Positions 51,349 to 59,061 of a stretch of 64,000 bases of DNA are shown here, piece after piece (position 1 is the first letter of the stretch; each line of letters starts with the position of its first letter). This DNA is from Fibrobacteria bacterium. Lineage in GTDB: Bacteria; Fibrobacterota; Fibrobacteria; UBA11236; JADFYW01. The stretch lies in assembly GCA_015232855.1 (NCBI GenBank), contig JADFYW010000001.1, positions 120,830 through 184,829 on the forward strand, read 5' to 3'. Made by a program: the position numbers and the translations under genes. Below the pieces are notes generated by a model. It was not told where the DNA came from. It searched no databases and saw nothing but the letters and a program-made list of their open reading frames with translations.

Positions 51349-52803
51349 ATGGATATATCCAGGTTAAGCATAGGTATTTTACATTCACTGATTGGCAAAA
51401 ATGACGGTGTATCAATCGTTATTGATCAAACAATCGAAGCCATGATACATATTATGAATATTCCTCTTGGCAATATTCATTTACTCGCAGCCCATTGCCC
51501 CCCTCGGTTTAATACCACAACCGATGAAATTTTTTGGCATAAAAGTGACCAGAACAAATATATCCTTGAAAACTACTCAGATGAGGCTCCGCTTGATCTG
51601 GATTCATTCATACTTGAAGAGGCAAAAAAAGCAAAAAAACTGATGTCAAATTTTGTAGAAAATAATGACCTTGATTTATTTATCATCCACAATTCATGCC
51701 ACCCTTCAAACTTTGTGTATGCTGTAGCTGCCGGCATGTACTTTGAAGAATTACAAAAAGAAGGGCGCGCCACACCTAAATATCTTTTGTGGTGGCACGA
51801 TTCCCATTTTGAACGTGAACGTTTTATGCGCCCTAATGCGGTCATTAAAAAATACCTGCAATATGTACCAGGCCGCCATGTAAATGGAGTAGTCTTTATT
51901 AATACCGAACAGGAAAAACTCGCACAACGGCGCTATTTCACAGAAGTGGGAATGAAAAATCCAGAACTTTTTTTTGAAAGAAAAACAAAAGTAATCCCCA
52001 ATACCTGTGATATTCCCTGGGAATGGAAAGAGCTTAAGACCGATATTCTCAGGCCCATTGCCCCAAAAGAAGATCAGTACAATAAAACGTTTTTCCGTGA
52101 CATCGGTCTGGAACATCTCCTCGAACAAAAGGGCCGCCGTTTTGAAGACACCATAATACTTTTGCAGCATACCCGTATCGTACAACGTAAACGCATTGAT
52201 CATTCAATTGATTTTGCTATAAAAATGGAAAAAAAGTTCAGGGCTGAGGGGCACAAAAAGTTTTTTGTAATACTCGTATCAGGCCATTCCGGAGACGAAC
52301 ATGATGCCCACCGTATGTTCCTCCAGCAATATTTTAATGATATGATGAAGTCTAATCGTCGATCAAAAGAAAATATTGCCCTTATTTTTGCAGAAGAAAA
52401 AATTCTCCCCGAAAAAGAAGTTATTGTTGAGAAAAAATTCTATAAATTTGCAGATATCCCCGGAATTATCGCCCGCTCCGGGGGGATGGGTACCTATTTC
52501 AGTGAGGTTGAAGGTTTTGGCAATAACCTATTGGAGATGATAAGCCTTGGCCTCCCGGCAGTGATAAACAAGTACCCTATATATAAAAGTGATATCGAGC
52601 CCCTTGGGTTTAAATTGCCTGCGACAGAAGGCGGAGCTTTACCAGATGAACTTATTCAGGAATGCTATGAGTTGTTAGTAGATATGCCTAAACGCAATGC
52701 GCTTGTTAAACATAACCTGAAGGTACTTCACAAAAACCTGCATCATGGTATCATAGCCGACAGACTATCAGTCCTTATCCAGAATATGTTTAAATATACT
52801 TAA
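51349..52803 (+). CDS. Second GT4-like glycosyltransferase of the gpgS cluster
   Basis: A 484-residue GT-B-type enzyme. Its N-terminal half opens with SIGILHSLIGKNDGVSIVID and has LFIIHNSCHPSNFVYA and WWHDSHFERERFM; the C-terminal half has ILLQHTRIVQRKRIDHSI and YFSEVEGFGNNLLEMISLGLP, which carries the EX7E nucleotide-sugar site. It is little like the other glycosyltransferase in the cluster, so they probably catalyse different steps. Together with gpgS and the HAD gene it suggests a two- or three-sugar glycerate solute. A GGAG lies about 10 bases before the ATG. The gene converges with the M16 peptidase gene. Confidence 0.76.
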   Translation: MDISRLSIGILHSLIGKNDGVSIVIDQTIEAMIHIMNIPLGNIHLLAAHCPPRFNTTTDEIFWHKSDQNKYILENYSDEAPLDLDSFILEEAKKAKKLMSNFVENNDLDLFIIHNSCHPSNFVYAVAAGMYFEELQKEGRATPKYLLWWHDSHFERERFMRPNAVIKKYLQYVPGRHVNGVVFINTEQEKLAQRRYFTEVGMKNPELFFERKTKVIPNTCDIPWEWKELKTDILRPIAPKEDQYNKTFFRDIGLEHLLEQKGRRFEDTIILLQHTRIVQRKRIDHSIDFAIKMEKKFRAEGHKKFFVILVSGHSGDEHDAHRMFLQQYFNDMMKSNRRSKENIALIFAEEKILPEKEVIVEKKFYKFADIPGIIARSGGMGTYFSEVEGFGNNLLEMISLGLPAVINKYPIYKSDIEPLGFKLPATEGGALPDELIQECYELLVDMPKRNALVKHNLKVLHKNLHHGIIADRLSVLIQNMFKYT

Positions 52804-52814
52804 CCGACAAACGG

Positions 52815-54134
52815 CTAAAAATCGAGGTATTTTTTCAAAGAAGGGCACTTGCCTTTTGGTAAAACAGCAGCAATAGCCCATTTTCTCGAATCTAAGACTT
52901 CATGAATAACATCTTGCACTTCTGTTCGAGTAACATTCTTTAGTGCTTTCAAATATCTCTGCGGCGAATTAATGATACCGCTCCTCATCTTGAGACGGGC
53001 CAAAAAGGTCATTCGACTCTGGGTTGATTCCATATCGAGCAAGAAACTGCCTGAGAGATTTTCTATAGCGAATTCCAGCTCATCTTCAGAAATTCCTTCC
53101 TGCTTGAGCGCTTTTAATTCTCCACTTATCAATTTTAGGGTCTCTACCAGATGTTTTGGTTCAGTACTAAAAGAAATCCCAAAAAGTCCTGCGTGCATCA
53201 ATGCTTCAGAATAGGTGTTTATATGATAAACACAACCATAATCTTCCCGCAATTTTTGAAACAGACGTGAACTCATGCCATCACCCAGAATATTATTTAA
53301 AATAATGAGAGGAAAACATTTTTTATTATCCACAGCAAAGGAAGGACCACCCAACATCAAATTAGCCTGGTGAATGTCCTTTTTTTCTAGTATGGAACTG
53401 TGAGAATAGAGAACTTTACTACGCTTAATAATGCGCTGGGGAATAGTTTTCGTTTTTGTCCTATTCGAAACTCCGACCTTGATGTGCCGGGTCATGCGCT
53501 TAACAATGGATATTACCTCAGAATGGGAAACGTTACCCACAGCAACAATATACACCGGTACGCGTTCACGGATTTTTTTTGCATGGGCTAATAAGGTTTC
53601 CTGGCTGAGGGCCGAAACGCTTTTTACAGTACCGGCAATGGGAAATCCCAGTTTCTGGTTACTGAATAACGCTTCTCCAAAGAGATCATATACCCGTTCA
53701 TCAGGATTATCATCACAACCACGAAGTTCTTCAATAATTACTTCTTTTTCTTTGCTTAATTCTTGTTTTTTCAGAGCAGGCTGAAACACCATTTCGGTCA
53801 GTATTTCCAGAGCAAGTGGGGTTTTCGGTCCCATAACTTTTGCATAAAAGCAGGTATGTTCTTTCGTCGTAAATGCGTTTATTTGTCCGCCCGCAGCCTC
53901 AAGTGTTTTAACTATTTCAAGTCCGGATCGGGTAACCGTTCCTTTAAAAGCCATATGCTCAAAAAGATGTGAAACACCATTGGTTGCAACGGTCTCATCA
54001 CGTGAGCCAATATCAAGCCAAACACCGATACTACCGGAATATACACCAGGGATTTCTTCTGTGGCTACAACAACACCGTTTGATAAACAGGTTGATTTTT
54101 TGACGGTTTTAATATTTGTTACCAGAAGGCCCAC
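52815..54134 (-). CDS. M16 family zinc metallopeptidase (processing-peptidase-like)
   Basis: The active-site HxxEH motif appears as HLFEHMAFKGT near residue 56, followed by the downstream Glu in EKEVIIEEL. Length and order match the single-chain M16B family (MlpA/YmxG type), often encoded after pnp. The reading frame stays open upstream to a TTG at 54200, but that would translate a 28-bp palindrome; comparison with the usual family start (about ten residues before LSNGVVVATEE) favours GTG at 54134, with ATG at 54182 as an option. No clear ribosome binding site precedes any of them. The usual partner role in protein maturation is not established. Confidence 0.9.
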   Translation of the reverse strand: MGLLVTNIKTVKKSTCLSNGVVVATEEIPGVYSGSIGVWLDIGSRDETVATNGVSHLFEHMAFKGTVTRSGLEIVKTLEAAGGQINAFTTKEHTCFYAKVMGPKTPLALEILTEMVFQPALKKQELSKEKEVIIEELRGCDDNPDERVYDLFGEALFSNQKLGFPIAGTVKSVSALSQETLLAHAKKIRERVPVYIVAVGNVSHSEVISIVKRMTRHIKVGVSNRTKTKTIPQRIIKRSKVLYSHSSILEKKDIHQANLMLGGPSFAVDNKKCFPLIILNNILGDGMSSRLFQKLREDYGCVYHINTYSEALMHAGLFGISFSTEPKHLVETLKLISGELKALKQEGISEDELEFAIENLSGSFLLDMESTQSRMTFLARLKMRSGIINSPQRYLKALKNVTRTEVQDVIHEVLDSRKWAIAAVLPKGKCPSLKKYLDF

Positions 54135-54169
54135 CCCATGACAGTAATTAGAGAAGGATGTGAATTTAA

Positions 54170-54197
54170 TCGTATACACCATATATGGTGTATACGA
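54170..54197. promoter_or_regulatory. Perfect 28-bp palindrome between pnp and the M16 gene
   Basis: The left arm TCGTATACACCATA (54170-54183) is the exact reverse complement of the right arm (54184-54197). It begins 10 bases after the pnp stop. No T tract follows on the minus strand, so it is not a standard terminator. It could be an operator or a long RNA hairpin that pauses or processes the message. Confidence 0.85.
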
Positions 54198-54206
54198 CAA
54201 AAAGTT

Positions 54207-56288
54207 TTATTCTTTATCTGCTTGCTTTGCACTCAGACGCACTCTGCCCTGGGGATCAATGCTGATACATTTAACAGCAACTTCATCACCAAGAGAATAT
54301 ACATCCTCAATCTTACCGCCTCGTTCTACATCAAGTTCTGAGATGTGAACCAGTCCTTCTTTACCAGGTAGAGCCTCAACAAACACTCCAAAAGAAGTAA
54401 TATTTTTAATTTTTCCCTTATACTGTTTATCAACTTCAATTTCCTGAAATAATTCGTCTATCAGGTTAAGCGCCATATTTGCGTTACCTCTTTGAGGTGC
54501 GGTAATGGTAATCTCACCATCATCGGTTACATTAAGGTCGGCTCCGGAAGTTTCCTGAATACCACGAATAACTTTTCCACCAGGACCAATAAGATCTTTA
54601 ATCTTATTAGCATTTATCTGACGTTTGATAATGCAAGGTGCAGTTTTTGAGAGTTCTCTTGGTTTATCTAATGCTTCGTTCATCTTTCCAAGGATATGCA
54701 AACGCCCTTCTTTAGCCTGCTCAAGTGATTTAATCATAAGTTCAGGAGTGATGCCGTTTATTTTAATATCCATCTGAAAACCAGTAATACCGTTTTTAGT
54801 ACCACAAATTTTAAAATCCATATCGCCTAGATGATCTTCGGTACCATTGATATCTGACAAAATTTGAACGCGATCATCGTTTTCATAAATAAGACCCATA
54901 GCTATCCCGGATACCGCTGTTTTCAATGGAACGCCTGTATCCAAGAGCGACAAACTTCCACCACAGACACTTGCCATAGATGAGGAGCCGTGGGATTCAA
55001 GGATTTCTGAGACCAAACGTATAGTATAGGGGAAAGACTCAGCAGTGGGTAATACGGGTTCTAAAGAGCGTTCGGCAAGGTGACCATGCCCGATTTCCCG
55101 CCTACCTGGACCAAACATACGGCCGGTCTCACCAACACTGTAGGGAGGGAAATTATAATGGAGGTAATAATTTTTATACCAGTCTCCATGCAGACTATCA
55201 ACTTTCTGTTCGTCCATTTTTCCACCCAGAGTACAGACTACCAGAGCCTGTGTTTCACCCCGTTGAAACATAGCTGAGCCGTGACAATTAGGTAGTAAAC
55301 TTGTTTCAATATCGATTCCTCGTACTTCATCGGTCTTACGACCATCTATACGTACTTGTTCATCAAGAATGAGATTTCTCATTTCCCGTTTTTCAATTTC
55401 TGCAATGTATTGATTAATTTCTGATTCTCTTTCAGGGAAAGATTCGTCAAGAGCTTCATGTACAGATTCTTTTATAGTATCCATTGCAGCATAATGAGCC
55501 ATTTTCAGCATCGGAGTATGAAGAGCCTCTTTGAGTTGAGATAAACATGCTTCTTCAACTTTTGCAAAGAGATCAGCATCATTTTTAGGAGCTTCATATA
55601 CAGGTTTCTCAACGCCAAATTTATTTATAAGGTCATTTTGAGCAACAATCAGTTTTTTAATTACTTCATGCCCTTTCATAATAGCATCTACTACTTCATT
55701 TTCTGGTGCTTCATAGGCACCGCCTTCTACCATCACAATAGAATTTGCTGAACCAGCAATAATCATTTCCATATCTGATTCAAGAATTTCATTAAATGAA
55801 GGATTGACAATAATTTCACCGTTTACCCGGCAAACACGGACTGTCGCTACCTGTTCTTCAAAAGGTATGGGAGATAATCCAAGTGCTACTGAAGCACCAA
55901 CAACTGAAATACTGTCAGCATCGTTTATACCATCGGCATTAATAACCGTTGCGATAACTTGTACTTCTTTTTTAAAACCTTTAGGAAAAAGAGGTCTGAT
56001 TGGCCTATCAATAATCCGACAGGTTAATATTTCTTTTTCACTTGCACGTGCTTCACGTTTGATATATCCACCAGGAAACTTACCAACAGCATATGCTTTT
56101 TCACGGTATTCAACCGTAAGCGGAAAGAAATCTCCGTCTGATTGTCTTCCTTCGCAGACAGTAACCAAAACCATGGTTTGACCGATACTTACTACAGCAG
56201 AACCAGCTGCCTGTTTTGCTAATTTACCTGTTTCTATAGTGACGACTTTACCTGGAGCGATCTCTATTTCTGTTTTTTCATATGCCAT
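54207..56288 (-). CDS. pnp: Polyribonucleotide nucleotidyltransferase (PNPase)
   Basis: PNPase degrades RNA from the 3' end with phosphate. The 693-residue length is typical. Two RNase PH-like halves are present (IDRPIRPLFPKGF in the first, GRREIGHGHLAERSLEPVLP in the second), linked by the helical domain, followed by a KH domain (IGPGGKVIRGIQETSGAD, near residue 560) and an S1 domain (KGKIKNITSFGVFVEALPGKEGLVH). It follows rpsO by about 70 bases, the classic rpsO-pnp order. AAAGGGA lies upstream of the start. Confidence 0.98.
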   Translation of the reverse strand: MAYEKTEIEIAPGKVVTIETGKLAKQAAGSAVVSIGQTMVLVTVCEGRQSDGDFFPLTVEYREKAYAVGKFPGGYIKREARASEKEILTCRIIDRPIRPLFPKGFKKEVQVIATVINADGINDADSISVVGASVALGLSPIPFEEQVATVRVCRVNGEIIVNPSFNEILESDMEMIIAGSANSIVMVEGGAYEAPENEVVDAIMKGHEVIKKLIVAQNDLINKFGVEKPVYEAPKNDADLFAKVEEACLSQLKEALHTPMLKMAHYAAMDTIKESVHEALDESFPERESEINQYIAEIEKREMRNLILDEQVRIDGRKTDEVRGIDIETSLLPNCHGSAMFQRGETQALVVCTLGGKMDEQKVDSLHGDWYKNYYLHYNFPPYSVGETGRMFGPGRREIGHGHLAERSLEPVLPTAESFPYTIRLVSEILESHGSSSMASVCGGSLSLLDTGVPLKTAVSGIAMGLIYENDDRVQILSDINGTEDHLGDMDFKICGTKNGITGFQMDIKINGITPELMIKSLEQAKEGRLHILGKMNEALDKPRELSKTAPCIIKRQINANKIKDLIGPGGKVIRGIQETSGADLNVTDDGEITITAPQRGNANMALNLIDELFQEIEVDKQYKGKIKNITSFGVFVEALPGKEGLVHISELDVERGGKIEDVYSLGDEVAVKCISIDPQGRVRLSAKQADKE

Positions 56289-56358
56289 AAAATGACCATC
56301 CCTTTATTGAGGTTAAGGTGTTTTTATAAGGAGGGGGAAGAAAAAGGGTCTGAGACTC

Positions 56359-56631
56359 TTAACGGCGCAAACCCAACTCCTTAATGAGACTTCTGTACCC
56401 ATCAAGGTTGGTCTTTTCAATGTACTTTAAAAGACGTCTTCTTTTAGAAACCATTTTTGTAAGACCGAGCCGGCTATGGAAATCTTTTTTATTAATCTTC
56501 ATATGCTCAGTAAGCTCTCTTATTTTATGTGTAAGTAATGCTACCTGAACTCTGACATTTCCTGTGTCTTTATCTTCTTTACCGAAATCTGTTACTATTT
56601 TCTGTGTTATTTCTTTTGTAATTGTTGCCAT
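56359..56631 (-). CDS. rpsO: 30S ribosomal protein S15
   Basis: The 90-residue S15 binds 16S rRNA in the platform of the small subunit. The sequence has the usual VQVALLTHKI, HSRLGLTKMVSKRRRLLKY and a basic C terminus ending LGLRR. It lies between ribF and pnp, as in many bacteria. In E. coli S15 represses its own message; whether this happens here cannot be told. AGGTAACGAAA precedes the ATG. Confidence 0.98.
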   Translation of the reverse strand: MATITKEITQKIVTDFGKEDKDTGNVRVQVALLTHKIRELTEHMKINKKDFHSRLGLTKMVSKRRRLLKYIEKTNLDGYRSLIKELGLRR

Positions 56632-56702
56632 TTTCGTTACCTGATATTTTAGAATGCTTTTTATTGTTTAAAATTTAAAAAATAATCGCATTTTAATCTA
56701 AT

Positions 56703-57668
56703 TTATTGGTTCTCCAGTGATTTTTTAAATGTATTGATATCAATTTTTATTTGATTTATCAGTAGATCTTTAGATTCAAATTTATGTTCTTTTCGAATGA
56801 ATGAATTTAACTCTAAGGCGATATTTTGGCCATAGATATTTTCTTTAAAATCAAGAATATGCGCTTCAATTTTAGTTTTTTGCGTTTTAAAAGTAGGGTT
56901 CTTTCCTACATTGACAATAGCAGGGTATTCTTTCCCTGAAATCTTTGCCATAGCACCATAAACACCATGCGCCAGGAGTATTTTGTCTCTGAAATTTGTT
57001 TCCAGATTAGCGGTAGGAAACCCAAGAGTTCTTCCCCTTTTGTCACCTTTTACCACCGTTCCCGTATAAAAAAACCGGTAACCCAGGAGTGTATTGGCCC
57101 GTTCAAGTTCTCCTGATAATAATAATTTCCTGATTAATGAAGAACTGATTATATCTGTCTCCCTTTTTAAGGGACAGACCATTTGTACCATTTTATCTGG
57201 ATTTTGAACAATTTTTTTTAAGGAATCGATATTTCCCTCTGCAAATTGTCCGAAACGATGATCTTCACCAAGTACAAAAGCCTTAGCATTAATTTTATCT
57301 AAGAGGAGCTGCGACATAAATACATCAGGTGATAGATTTGAGAATTCACGATTGAATTTGACAAAAATCATTTCTACCGGATATTTTTTTTTAATAAGAA
57401 ACTGTTTTTCTTCTGGAGAAGTTAAACTCGAAAACCCCTTTTCCTTGCCTAAAAATACTCTTGGGTGAGGGAAAAAAGTAAGAACAACGGGTTCAAGATT
57501 TAATTCTCGGCTTTTCAACATTAAAGCATCCAAAATTTTTCGATGTCCTAAATGAAAACCATCAAAATTTCCTATGGTTACAACACACGAATCTTTTCGC
57601 TGAATTTCTTTCCACAATGATAAATCAACACTGGGAATATTATTTTCAATAATACAATGAAATGTCAT
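56703..57668 (-). CDS. ribF: Bifunctional riboflavin kinase / FAD synthetase
   Basis: RibF makes FMN from riboflavin and then FAD. The N-terminal nucleotidyltransferase domain has IGNFDGFHLGHRKI and the SSSLIRKLL signature; the C-terminal kinase domain has KGDKRGRTLGFPTANL and GVYGAMAKI. The frame could begin four codons earlier at 57680, but the ATG at 57668 overlaps the truB stop as ATGA, a sign of coupling, and is preferred. The result is 321 residues, near the usual 310. Confidence 0.96.
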   Translation of the reverse strand: MTFHCIIENNIPSVDLSLWKEIQRKDSCVVTIGNFDGFHLGHRKILDALMLKSRELNLEPVVLTFFPHPRVFLGKEKGFSSLTSPEEKQFLIKKKYPVEMIFVKFNREFSNLSPDVFMSQLLLDKINAKAFVLGEDHRFGQFAEGNIDSLKKIVQNPDKMVQMVCPLKRETDIISSSLIRKLLLSGELERANTLLGYRFFYTGTVVKGDKRGRTLGFPTANLETNFRDKILLAHGVYGAMAKISGKEYPAIVNVGKNPTFKTQKTKIEAHILDFKENIYGQNIALELNSFIRKEHKFESKDLLINQIKIDINTFKKSLENQ

Positions 57669-58603
57669 ACAAGCTGGCATTCTCCACTAATTTGTAACAT
57701 TTTTTTGGGTTGTAAAAAACCATCTGCCTTTATCTCTCCTATACCTAAAAAGTTCCCTGGGGTATTATAAATGCGAACCGAATCTCCTTCAGATAGAGAA
57801 TCATCTGTCAGATAGTTTTTTGTTTGTCCTCCATTTGATACGACGGAATACTCTTCAGGAGGAACATGAACCATAGGTAAATAAGCAACAGCTACATCAG
57901 GTAAAAGAAGTTTATCTTTAACATCCTGATTAATATCATTAACCGCATTTTCCAGGTCAAAACTTCCAATAGCAGTCCTTCTAATTTCTGTAGCTATTGC
58001 TCCACACCCAAGATTTTGTCCTAAATCATGGGCAAGAGAACGTACATAAGTACCACGACTACATTTGACTTCAAGTTTCCAGGCATCAGGTAGCCATTCT
58101 AAAAGTTCCAATGAATACACTGTTGTTTTCCGCGCTTTCATGATGAGTTTTTCTCCTGCGCGCGCACGATCACAGGCTCGTTTTCCCTGAATTTTCAGGG
58201 CTGAATAAACAGGGGGGACTTGTTGTATCTCACCGATAAAACATTTTAGGGCCTCTACCACTTTATCTTGAGCTACTATACAATCTTTTTTTTCTGAGAT
58301 AACTGTGCCAGCAGCATCATAACTGTCTGTTACTATTCCTGGTTTCACTGTGAACTGATATATTTTAGGCATATCTTCAACAAAACGCAGAAGTTTGGTT
58401 GCCTCACCTATGCCAAGGAGCAATAACCCACTAGCATCCGGATCTAAGGTCCCCGCAAAACCGACTTTTCTTCCTCTAAAGAGATGCTTAACAGGTCCTA
58501 TCGATTTAAATGAAGAAATACCAGCGGGCTTATCTAACAATAAGAATCCCGAAACCAAATCTATAGCTCCACTCATTTTTCCTTTTGATACTTTGGTATT
58601 CAT
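57665..58603 (-). CDS. truB: tRNA pseudouridine-55 synthase
   Basis: TruB isomerises U55 in the T loop of tRNAs. The catalytic Asp is D54 in GTLDPDASG; GFLLLDKPAGISS and GTYVRSLAHDLG are other TruB signatures. The protein ends with a PUA-like domain. At 312 residues its length is normal. An ATG nine codons in (preceded by AAAGGA) is another possible start. It overlaps ribF downstream and follows rbfA by 23 bases. Confidence 0.97.
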   Translation of the reverse strand: MNTKVSKGKMSGAIDLVSGFLLLDKPAGISSFKSIGPVKHLFRGRKVGFAGTLDPDASGLLLLGIGEATKLLRFVEDMPKIYQFTVKPGIVTDSYDAAGTVISEKKDCIVAQDKVVEALKCFIGEIQQVPPVYSALKIQGKRACDRARAGEKLIMKARKTTVYSLELLEWLPDAWKLEVKCSRGTYVRSLAHDLGQNLGCGAIATEIRRTAIGSFDLENAVNDINQDVKDKLLLPDVAVAYLPMVHVPPEEYSVVSNGGQTKNYLTDDSLSEGDSVRIYNTPGNFLGIGEIKADGFLQPKKMLQISGECQLV

Positions 58604-58626
58604 CTAAAAACCGAAAACAGAAGGTT

Positions 58627-58968
58627 TTATTCCAAATCAATATTCTTGAGAAGCTCGTTAATTCTTTCGCTGTGTTCACAGCCCTTATCCAGAATAAACT
58701 TAAGCCTTGGAACAGTCCTTGTTTTCATATTAAGAGATAAATGCTTGCGAAGATAGGAAGCACTACTTTGCAGGCCGGCAAGAGAATCTTGCTGTTCTTG
58801 TTCTGTTCCCAAAACAGAAACAAATACATCGGCAAAAGCGAGATCTTGAGAAACCTGAACCCTGGAAATTGTTACAAACCCAATACGAGGATCTCTAATT
58901 TCCTGTAAAATTACAGTACCAATCTCTCTCTGTATCAGATCGCCAACTCTATCGGTTCGTCTTGTCAT
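58627..58968 (-). CDS. rbfA: Ribosome-binding factor A
   Basis: RbfA helps mature the 30S subunit and is needed for cold adaptation. The protein has the KH-like pattern RRTDRVGDLIQREIGTVI, then IRDPRIGFVTISRVQVSQDL and DVFVSVLG, and ends with the typical KFILDKGCEHSERINELL. The frame could start at 58998, but the ATG at 58968 gives the normal family start (MTRRTDRVG) and 113 residues. It is 93 bases downstream of infB. Confidence 0.96.
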   Translation of the reverse strand: MTRRTDRVGDLIQREIGTVILQEIRDPRIGFVTISRVQVSQDLAFADVFVSVLGTEQEQQDSLAGLQSSASYLRKHLSLNMKTRTVPRLKFILDKGCEHSERINELLKNIDLE

Positions 58969-59061
58969 GATTATCCGTCCGTATTGCTTAGGTAACAATT
59001 GCTTATAGAAAGAACGTTTCAGCTTGAAATGATTTTAAGTGCGAAAAGGGTAAACCTACTT

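Noticed and set aside
54135-54200. Extended N terminus of the M16 peptidase
   Set aside because: These codons would translate a perfect palindrome and give an N terminus unlike the family; a later start is more likely.
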